Below are positions 55,771-64,000 of a stretch of DNA of 64,000 nucleotides, piece after piece. The notes under the pieces were generated by a model, which saw nothing but the letters and a program-made list of their open reading frames with translations, ran no database searches and was not told where the DNA came from. This DNA comes from Saccopteryx bilineata (Eukaryota > Chordata > Mammalia > Chiroptera > Emballonuridae). Both the position numbers and the translations under genes were made by a program. Within the stretch, counting starts at the first letter, position 1; the number at the start of each line of letters is the position of its first letter. The stretch covers positions 56,127,809-56,191,808 of the forward strand of contig NC_089494.1 in NCBI RefSeq assembly GCF_036850765.1. Direction: 5' to 3'.

Positions 55771-57354
55771 TCCATTTAAAGGAGGTCATGCAGGCATATT
55801 CCACCCATATAATTGGCTAGCTTGGATCAGTTATCTTCTCTGGACCCATCTGCTATAACAAGAAGCCTGGGCACACCGTACAGAATTTTCAAATTGGCTG
55901 CTGCCTCACTCCCCTCTTGCTGGGGTTGAGGAATCCTTGTAGCTGGGCAGACACTACAAAAGCTGTTGACTGTGTGGGGTGGTTCTCTCCCAGGCTGGAG
56001 GCCACTTCTAGCCAAACTCTTGGAAAGCCAGGAAGCAAGTCCCTGCTAGGGAATTTTCCATGTTATTAGTACTCCTTCTCCTTTCAAAGTCAATCAAATT
56101 CAGGGTAAAACCAGTCTCCCTTCATTGTCTTAGCTCAGTCCACTCTGCAGGCCCTGCCTCTGCGTTGAAGATAGATTGAGCTTGACAGATGGAAAAACAG
56201 CAGCAGTCCTGCGGATGGCTGCCAAATGGGACAGAGGAGGCGGTGATCTGATGGGTTGTGGCATTGAACCGAAACGGTACAAACATCGATGTGCATTGAA
56301 GGCAACGAATGGGGACCCTCCTGAGATACTAGTGGTACTTTTCATCACCGAATGAACAGGTTGAAGGTTTGCAAAGGGGGGAAGGCGGTTACTGGGTAAG
56401 GCACTGCTTTCTGTCATAGACCTGTATTATAGTTTTATTTAAGGCAGTCAGACCCCTGTGCTCCTTTTGCCTTAGAGGAGAGTTGCCTTGCAGAGGTGAA
56501 AGCAGAAGTTACCTATACACTAGGAATGAGGCTGGCTTTGGTGTTCTAAAGGCCCCTTGAGGGGTCTGTGCCCTGGGAGGGAATAGAGTAGGGACCCATG
56601 GGAAGGGTAAGCAGGGAATTATGAAGGAACAGAAAAAGGGAGGTTGATTACCTAAGGTTAGGTGATCCAATGGTCTGCTTCTTTGTGAGGGCCCCAGTGC
56701 TGGGGCAGGGCTTTATGGAGGAATGTGATCATCTAGGGGAGCTATGTATTTTACATAGGGGCCCCAGCGTGGTTAAGAGTCCTACAGCAGATGAAGCAGG
56801 CCCCTCAGCATTAAGTCTCAAGGGACCTCCGGTCCATGCATTTTTTTTTCTAAAATGCAAATCTGAGCATGTTTCCCAGCAAAAGATCTCTCATTGATTA
56901 TCTGTAGAAAAGAGAAAGCTATTCCAAGCAGATGAAACACTGTGAGAGAAAACTATGAAGTTAATGGCTCACATGCTGTGTACCAGTGAATTCCTTTACC
57001 TGGACCATGGGGGCATGTTGATGAGCAGTTGGAGGGATGGGGAAAGGCTGCTCATGGTTGGCCTTGACTGCCATCTGGTGAAATCTCCATCTAGTAGGCC
57101 AGTGATTTATCTAGGCACATATATAATATTTTAGTTAAAATCTTACACAGAAACCCAATAGATTCTCATGCTGTACTTTCCCCCACATAGCCCTGAACTA
57201 TTGAAGCATCTCTTTGTGACCATGGCTGTGGAGAATGGGGAACCCATTATCTGATTAGATTGGAAATTTAAAATGATGACCACATTGTGGTATGAAGATA
57301 CATTGAGGGCTGGAGATGGAGAATGTTAAATTGGATGCAAAGAGACTAACTATG
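55771..57354. other. Gene-less DNA
   Basis: No exon recognised. A 40-base phrase near 56850-56900 ('aatgcaaatctgagcatgtttcccagcaaaagatctctcattg') resembles the ancient repeat at 37900/59280. Confidence 0.45.
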
Positions 57355-57367
57355 AATTTCAGTTTTT

Positions 57368-57563
57368 GCCTGACCTGTGGTGGCGCAGTGGATAAAGCAT
57401 TGACCTGGAAATGCTGAGGTCGCTGGTTCAAAACCCTGGGCTTGCCTGGTCAAGGTACATATGGGGAGTTGATGCCTCCAGCTCCTCCCCCTTTCTCTCT
57501 CTCTCTATCTCTTCTCTCTCTCTCTGTCTCTCCCTCTCCTCTCTAAAAATAAATAAATAAATA
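57368..57563 (+). mobile_element. SINE, type C, perfect TSD
   Basis: Head CCTGACCTGTGGTGGCGC, (CT)n body, ATAAATAAATAA tail. Perfect 13-bp TSD AATTTCAGTTTTT at 57355-57367 and 57564-57576. Confidence 0.96.
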
Positions 57564-57744
57564 AATTTCAGTTTTTATTGTGAACCTCATTTGATTTGTT
57601 GGTAGAAATGTAGTTATATAATTCAGGGTCACTCTCTTCTCTGACTTGGATTTAATTCTAGAGGTGTTTATATATAGAGTAAGAGCCACCGCTTATTTAA
57701 AACTATTGTAAAGAGCAGGAGGTTTACTAATTTTAATACTTTTA

Positions 57745-57895
57745 ATTACTATAGTAACTCTATATGGTATATGCTGTTATTATCTTCACCTTGCAGATGA
57801 GGAAACAGTCCTAGAAAGTCAAAGAGTTTTTAGTGATTAGACCTGGGATTTGAACTTATAGCCTGCCTTCTAGTGCGCTCCAGTATCTCTGTTCT
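57745..57895 (-). repeat. MIR SINE, inverted
   Basis: 'tattatcttcaccttgcagatgaggaaacagtcctagaaagtcaaagag' and 'gacctgggatttgaacttatagcctg' are the antisense MIR core and tRNA part. Confidence 0.8.
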
Positions 57896-58138
57896 TAACC
57901 AGCTCAGCTACAGTCTAGGAGGCATCCAGGGGCATGTACCATTTTGTGCTTGGGAATGATCAGTCCTCCTTGGCATCCATTGTCATTGCATTTATTTCTC
58001 TCCATCCCATATGCTTCTAGGACATTGGCCATGCTGGTTGGTCTGGATCCTCCAGAATGACTCATCTAGTCACTCACAACCTATACCACACCTGGAAGAA
58101 ACTCTCTGATACTCTGTAGGACTCTTATCTACCTAGAC

Positions 58139-58353
58139 CAGAGGTTCTCAAGTAGGATTTTGCCCCTTGGGACATTTGGCAATGTCTAGAAACATTTTTG
58201 GTTGTCCCAGCTGAGGGCAACAATTATGGTTCTGCCATCTACTAGATAGAGGCCAGGGATTCTGCTAAACATCTTACAATGCACAGGACAGCCTCCACAA
58301 GACAGAATTATTGGGACTAAAATGTTAATAGTGCTGAGGTTGAAAAACTACAA
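58139..58353 (+). repeat. hAT-Charlie MITE (MER33-like), nearly complete
   Basis: Begins CAGAGGTTCTCAAGTAGG and ends GAGGTTGAAAAACTAC; interior 'gggacatttggcaatgtctagaaacatttttgg', 'agaggccagggattctgctaaacatc'. Degraded inverted termini CAGNGGTTCTCAA. Fixed in the genome long ago; family name from memory. Confidence 0.78.
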
Positions 58354-58359
58354 CATAGA

Positions 58360-59279
58360 TGTGAAATTATATTTTAGCCATTTTATTTACAGTCTGGTTT
58401 TTTTTTCCTCAGGGCTCCATCTTCCCAGGAAGGCAGAGATTGCCTTGGGTCTTAGCTCTACCAAAACTTCCCTCAGTCATGGCTCAGTACAGAGCTAGTG
58501 AGTGGGCTGGGACCTGGGTCCCCTTTTCCGGTTCCCACGTAAGCTGAAACTCTCTGACTGACCCTTTGACTATTTCCCCCTCTCTTCCTTTTGTCTAGAC
58601 TGAAGGTAAGAAGCTTTGCTCCTACTCATCATAGTCTTCAAAATCAGTTGCCCACGAGTTCCCCTAGTGTTTGAAACTCAAACTGCAAGAATTGATCACC
58701 TTTTTCTTTGCTTTATGCTATGTGATCTTTTTCCTGAGGACAGTGAATACTACAAAAAAATGTCAGCCAACTGAATGAAGTTTTACAAAAATCCAGAAAA
58801 AGCCCTTAGTTCACAGTGTCAGCATTTTGCTATCTGTATTCTGAGGTGCACTGCTGTCCCTGGAGACAACACCAGTGTTTTTATGAAAGGAGGAAACTAC
58901 TGCCTGTGGTCCCCCCTCTAGGATTCACCGGCCATTTAAGCAGAGTATTTAAATCTGTTTATCTCAGAACTTCCCCAGAGTATTTGAGGAGATATCTTCC
59001 ATATTTCGTGGAATCCCCAAGAACAGTTTGTACAGAATTTGAGAAATGCTGGTCTGTGTGATAAATGAGGCCTTTATCAAAGCATTGGCAGAGATAAGAG
59101 GAAAGTTAAAAGTTAGACTCAGTAGGACTTGATGAATGACTGGTCCTGGGAGGTAAAGAAGCAAGAGAAATCCGTGAGAAAATATAGAATTGAAAATTGA
59201 AGGAACAAATTTTGTATTCGTCCTTACATAGTACAAAATATTAGGCACCAGGGATTTTTAAAAGTATAAACCACAGAAT
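58360..59279. other. Unique DNA
   Basis: No gene or repeat identified. 'tttgtctag|actgaag|gtaagaag' near 58595-58612 could mimic a 7-base exon, but nothing supports it. Confidence 0.5.
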
Positions 59280-59500
59280 GACAGGACTGAATTTATGTCT
59301 CTCTTGGATTGCTGTAATGGCTTTCTAAATGGTCTCCTTGCTTTTATTCTTTTCCTCTTCTAATCTCAGTGCCACAATGCCTCCATAAAAATCTTTCTGA
59401 ACAAAGATTTAATCATGACATTGCTCTGATCAAAGAGCTCTGTGATTCAGTTTTGCACACAGACAACCCGAACGCCTTTGCATAGTGTTCAGAGGCCCTT
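59280..59500. repeat. Ancient repeat (same family as 37900; inverted to 63330)
   Basis: 'ctctcttggattgctgtaatggctttctaaatggtctccttgc' and 'tgccacaatgcctccataaaaatctttctga…aatcatgacattgctctgatc' belong to an abundant old eutherian repeat (L1M- or L2-like). Family unresolved. Confidence 0.5.
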
Positions 59501-60165
59501 GTTAAAATCTGCCTGACTATGGATCTAACTTGGTGTAGCAAGAAGTGAGCAGCTCTTACTCAATAAGTGCTTGCCTGGCCCTGCTGGTGCATATGTCTCT
59601 TTAGGGGATTCTGGGGGTAAGACAAGCTGTTCTGGGGCTCTTGCATCTGCTTATGCCTGGTGTGAATTCCTTGATCCTTTGTGACTTATAAATATATCCG
59701 CAGCTTAGAACGGGATTGCATGTGGTCTGTCTCTGCCCATATGGATGTTTTTTGTTTGTCCTTCTGGATCCACTCGCCCTTGTTCCCTCAGTTCTCTGCA
59801 ATGGGAGGCTGACCTGCAGAGACTGAGTCAAGAACCCCTTGACATCTGTCTTATACTTGGGTTTAGTGAGTGAAAAGTGATGGCGGGAGACAGGAAGACG
59901 GGAGGAAAGTGAAATCAGAGTATGTATTTCCTGATTCCTCCCTAGAAGGGCACCACAGGCTGGCTGTGTCCCCTGCAGGTCACCCCTCCTCTCAAGATGG
60001 CCTCCTCCATGGTCTTTCCTTCTCTCCAGGTTCAGAAACTGCCTTCTCCTCTGCTGGTGGTAACATCACCTCTGCTTTAACTCCTGGTTCCTGTGTGTCC
60101 TTGTGTCTCCTCTGTGCCCTGACTACATACTTATAAATAGTCCTTTAAAAATAAACCTTCTCCAG

Positions 60166-60378
60166 GCCTGATCTGTGGTGGCGCAGTGGATAAAGCGTCG
60201 ACCTGGAAATGCTGAGGTCGCCGGTTCGAAACCCTGGGCTTGCCTGGTCAAGGCACATATGGGAGATGATGCTTCCAGCTCCTCCCCCCTATCTCTCTCT
60301 CTCTGTCTCTCTCTCCCCCTCTCTCTCCTCTCTAAAATGAATAAATAAAATAAAAATTAAAAAAAAATCATTAAAAAA
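60166..60378 (+). mobile_element. SINE, type C
   Basis: Head GCCTGATCTGTGGTGGCGC with intact CpGs (AAGCGTCGACC, GGTCGCCGGTTCG), body, ATAAATAAAATAAAAATTAAA tail. Imperfect TSD (…CTTCTCCAG / …CGTCTCCAG) at about 60156-60165 and 60386-60395. Confidence 0.94.
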
Positions 60379-60632
60379 AAAAACACCGTCTCCAGGTTTT
60401 CCCAATTTAAATGTTGTATTTATTTCCTGTTGGGACCCCAACTGATCCAGTTGGCCATCTACAAATTATTGGATGAGAGCTCTGAGTTGGTTTGGGTGGT
60501 GGGAAAGACTACAGCTGCACACAGTTCTCTGTGGTAAGGTTCAGGGGGTGGGGTGTGTTGGAGGTTAATGGGAGCAACGAACCCAGGAATCATGGGATAG
60601 CTCAATGACTAGTGTTTGCAGCTGTTCTTTAT

Positions 60633-60708
60633 CCCTTTGAGTAGTGAGTTTTTTGTTAACCCTTTGAGTGAGGATGTATATGAACATTTATACTACTCAA
60701 AGGGTTAA
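60633..60708. mobile_element. piggyBac-like mini-element (CCCTTTGAGT termini, TTAA border)
   Basis: The 13-base inverted repeat CCCTTTGAGTAGT (60633-60645) / ACTACTCAAAGGG (60692-60704) is perfect. A third copy of CCCTTTGAGT (60660-60669) sits inside, directly after TTAA (60656-60659), and the right end is followed by TTAA (60705-60708). TTAA targets with CCC...GGG ends are the hallmark of piggyBac. At 72 or 45 bp it encodes nothing. The outer left border is TTAT rather than TTAA, so the true left end is uncertain. Confidence 0.6.
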
Positions 60709-62284
60709 GTCCCCAAAGAATTTGAAAGCATGAGGCCATTAGCTGTCTACAGCTAAGCAGTTGTCTTCTAGGTTCAAGGGTGAATCTTCTTTGGGGGAAG
60801 AATTTTCCAGAAAGAATCCAGGTAGGAATACCAAATCTAGATTGTTTTTGTCCTCTAGATGGTTTGTATACCTGTGTTCTTTGAATTAAGATAATACACT
60901 ATATATAGCACTGAAGATGAAAGGACTTCGCTGTTAACTTTTGCAAGAAATAGCAAAATGCCATTTTTTGTTGTTTACACAAATAACTAATATTTAGCTC
61001 TTAGTCTGTTTATTATGAGTTCATACTCTCTTAATGAAAAACAAATTTTAAAGGTAGTTGTATATAAATTAATTTTATATCCTGTGACTCTGGCCATGGA
61101 AAAAATTAAATTACTGATTCTCTTTTAAGGCAGAGTGAATAGTCCTCAAATATAACAGAATCGAGATCCTGTGGAGTTTCCAGTGTTCTCGTTTGCTATT
61201 TGATGCTTGTAGATCTAGCCATGTAGATATTTATATGCCTGTCTATATATTGCTCTACATCCCACAGAAGGCTGTGCTTTCCTTTTCCTAAGGAATCTTC
61301 TTTTGGAAATGGCAATACAGTAACATTTTCTTTGAAGTTGCAGAGGGAATGGAACCTTATGTGTGAAATTGGGATAGGGTGTAGCAAAGGATATTAATGA
61401 CACTTTCCATGTGATCAGAAGTGAGGCACTCGTGTGCATGAAGATTTTGCTATGAGAGGCAAAAAGACAAATTTGTTGTACAAATAGGATTTCCCATGTA
61501 GATTTTTCTTGTTTTGTACATACCGAAGTGCCAGTGTTGTAATCAGTGGTTCATGCTTGCGGCATAAGATTAGGAAAGGTCTAAGAAATCTCCTGAATAC
61601 TGTAAGTAGTCCTCAACTGTGATTTTTTTGCACCTCTTCATGTTGGACACAGAGATGTGTATCATGTTATTTGGAAAGAGGCTTTAAAAACAGGCACAGC
61701 TTTAGAAACTTGAGCTGTATAACTCAGTAATAATTCTTACCTTGTTCACCTCTGTATTTACAAAGAGAAACATTCTTTTCTACCCTGGGACTTGAACAGG
61801 AAATATTGAACACTTACATTTTGAAAGACTTAGTAAGTGCACTGTGAGTATATTTCACATTTAAAATTTTAGTTTCTTTTAGCTGTGATTCTGAAGTATA
61901 GTAAACTTGATAAAACCCTAATCACAATGCAAGAACTCTGAAAATGCACCTCATTTCTAAAATTTACTAAATTAGAGTAATGATAGAAAGGATCTTTTTT
62001 TCTTTTAAAAGCTATAATCTGGTATTGATATCTGACTATCTTGTCTGTGTTCGATCCCAAGCTTTCTTTTATAACTATAAAAATCTTTTTAAAAGAAGGA
62101 AAAGAAATAGTTTTGATATTTATTATAATGTCTAAGTCAGATAGTGAGATTTTTTCCCTAACGTAAAAGCTCTTTGTTGCAAGGAATGCAAGTATAACAT
62201 TCATAAACCTGAATACCCTCAAAATATCTTTTAAATAGAGCAGCGTGTTTGGAAGAGGGGAAACCACGGTGAGTCAGCTGTCTC
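60709..62284. other. Gene-less AT-rich DNA
   Basis: No repeat or exon recognised in 1.6 kb. Confidence 0.5.
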
Positions 62285-62460
62285 TTCAGGTTCTGCTCTC
62301 AGAACTGTTACTGACTTGTTCAGTGACCTTGGCCGTTTTGGTCTAACTCCATTTTCGTTTTCCCTTCCTGACAAATGGAATTTCTTTCTACTAACCTGCT
62401 TTCTCTGAATGTACTTTGGAAGGAAGATGCTCTATAAATACTATTAACAATAATAATATT
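62285..62460 (+). repeat. MIR SINE, degraded
   Basis: 'ctctcagaactgttactgacttgttcagtgaccttgg', 'ccattttcgttttcccttcctgacaaatgg' and 'gctctataaatactattaacaataa' follow the MIR order. An (AAATC)4 microsatellite follows at 62540-62560. Confidence 0.6.
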
Positions 62461-62560
62461 TTCTATCTCAGGAGTGAATTTCAAACCGAAATGAGAACAC
62501 AATTCACTTATATATTTTTTGACCTTGTACTCCTTACCAAAAATCAAATCAAATCAAATC

Positions 62561-63329
62561 TAAGTATATTTTAATGAAGCATTCTGGGATAAATGACTAA
62601 AATTTCATTACCATATATAAAAAATTATATTCAATCTCTATTCTTTCACATAGGAAAACATGGCTTAGCAAGTTGGCAGCTTGAAAGTCCTGGCTTTATT
62701 AGTTAGCAAATGATTTTGGGTTTTGTCACAGTTATTATCAGTTTCAGTTTTTGGGTGCCTAGGAATTCAAAATTATATGCTCAGCTGACCCTTTAATTAG
62801 CTCTCATTCTGTCTTCCATGATTTATAGCCTGGTGGCTCACATGTAAAAATGATATATGATTTAATGAAGTGGAAAGGCAGAATGGGTTTCCACCTCTGA
62901 CAGTTTAATGCTTTCCTCTGGCTGGTGACTGGCGCTCTGGGGACAAACAAAGCAGAAGTTCTATCTCCTTGTCACAAGGTCAGGAAAGTCCAGTTTGCTA
63001 TGATTTGTGATTGTTTGCAATATGCTTCTGTGTCATTAGAAAGTACAAGATAATTGATTCAGGTATCTTGAAATAGTCTTTTAAAAGAAATATGAAAGAG
63101 GCTATGAACTCAAATTCTCTTATTTTGCATTTTTATTTTATTGCTCTAAATGCAAATATTGTGGGAAAAGCAATACAGCATTTAATCTGCAGGGTTTTGC
63201 AGCAGTTTAGCACCGTTGGTCCATTAAGTCCATACGTGTTTATGGAGTACATTAGGTATTGATTGAGTCACTAGGTTACCGCAGTGGCCAAGAGAAACAG
63301 GGCCCCCTCCTGGGAGAAAGGATAAAACA
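62561..63329. other. Unique DNA
   Basis: No gene or transposon recognised. 62820-63190 is well balanced in composition and might be a conserved non-coding element, which only alignment can show. Confidence 0.4.
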
Positions 63330-63720
63330 CCAATAAATAAATGCATAAATATGATCGTTTCTGACTTGTGCCGTGGGGTGAGTGCATGAAGAACAACTTT
63401 AAACAGGGTGCCCTGAGAAAGCATGCAGGGAGTGGGGGCTGCTCCGGAGCTGGCATCAGGGGAGGACATCATAGCGAGAGGGGACCTCTCGGCTGAGACC
63501 AAGAAGGTATGAATGCGGCAGCACAGGAGGATCTGAAGCTTCCCAAGCAGAGGGCACAGAGAACACGAAGTCCAAGGAGGAAGGACCTTGATGGACATGA
63601 GAAATAGGAGAAGACGGGGATGAGGTGTGAACACATAGGGCAGGAGAGTTAGGAGTTGAGATTGAGAGGGCAGAGAGTGCAGGGCCCTGAAGGCCCCAGT
63701 AAGGAAGGAAAGGGCAGTGT
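63330..63720. repeat. Ancient repeat, inverted to the 59280 family
   Basis: 'caataaataaatgcataaatatgatcg', 'ggagtgggggctgctcc', 'tcggctgagaccaagaagg', 'ggatctgaagcttcccaagcagagggcacag' and 'agtgcagggccctgaaggccccagtaagg' follow the opposite-strand order of the same eutherian repeat. Frames here on both strands are by-products. Confidence 0.5.
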
Positions 63721-64000
63721 TCCATCAGGTGCCACGTGCCAAAGACCTTGGCTGCAGCTCTCCCAGCGGCCCCTCCACCAGCACCCAGAGGCGCTGGGGT
63801 GCACCTGTTTAATTTCTATGTACTCCATTAGGCCCAGGCCCTACCTGAAGAATATGGCGTACAGAGGTCTGGAGCCAAAACACATATAAAAGTGTCCTGT
63901 TACCTCAAGGATTCCCACGCTTCCCTAATATTTCTTTTACTTTTGAAAAAAAAAATCAAATATGCAGAAAAGTTGAGGAACCCCTCAAGTAGAGTCACCA

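Noticed and set aside
56130..56417. 95-codon minus-strand frame as a gene or processed pseudogene
   Set aside because: No familiar protein, no A-tail and no TSD.
1..64000. CRISPR array, operon, plasmid or phage modules
   Set aside because: Repeated units are dispersed SINEs with TSDs, and the window has introns/repeats typical of a mammal; no direct-repeat/spacer pattern exists.

Overview
This is nuclear DNA from a placental mammal, almost certainly a bat. The evidence is full-length and broken LINE-1 (L1) elements with typical mammalian ORF1/ORF2, many short tRNA-headed SINEs that all contain a 'CCCTGGCC...' or 'CCTGACC...' head, ancient MIR/L2/MER fragments, and several hAT DNA transposons whose copies still carry recognisable target-site duplications (TSDs), which is unusual outside bats. 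The SINE heads look to me like those of horseshoe or Old World leaf-nosed bats rather than the Ves family of vesper bats, but that is recall, not a search. No bacterial-type operon, CRISPR array, rRNA or tRNA gene is present.

Layout. 1-2.2 kb: 3' half of an L1 (+). 2.3-3.7 kb: SINEs and unique DNA. 3.7-10.1 kb: a complete L1 (-) with a perfect 16-bp TSD, a nearly intact ORF1 and a decayed ORF2. 10-34 kb: AT-rich, repeat-dense, gene-less DNA with SINEs, MIR/L2/L1M relics and five hAT insertions or pieces, including a three-layer nest (old L1 > hAT > SINE) at 13.2-14.8 kb. 34.24-35.03 kb: the only CpG island, with a TATA-like box, an ATG-free GC-rich leader and a strong splice donor at 34908. 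I read this as the promoter and non-coding first exon of a plus-strand gene I cannot name. 35-64 kb: repeat-rich DNA without any recognisable exon, consistent with a long first intron. It holds an L1-unknown RNA chimera (40.1-40.8 kb), a 61-bp perfect direct repeat (42.2 and 43.3 kb), a piggyBac-like mini-element (60.6 kb) and more SINE/MIR/L2/MER5 copies.

How it works together: apart from the presumed promoter, the sequence content is mobile-element biology. L1 supplies the endonuclease/reverse transcriptase signature seen in the TSDs and A-tails of the SINEs and of the chimera; the DNA transposons are all non-autonomous and must have been moved by transposases encoded elsewhere. None of the elements in the window encodes a complete ORF2 or transposase, so nothing here looks able to mobilise itself. 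Family names of ancient repeats come from memory of consensus sequences and are approximate.
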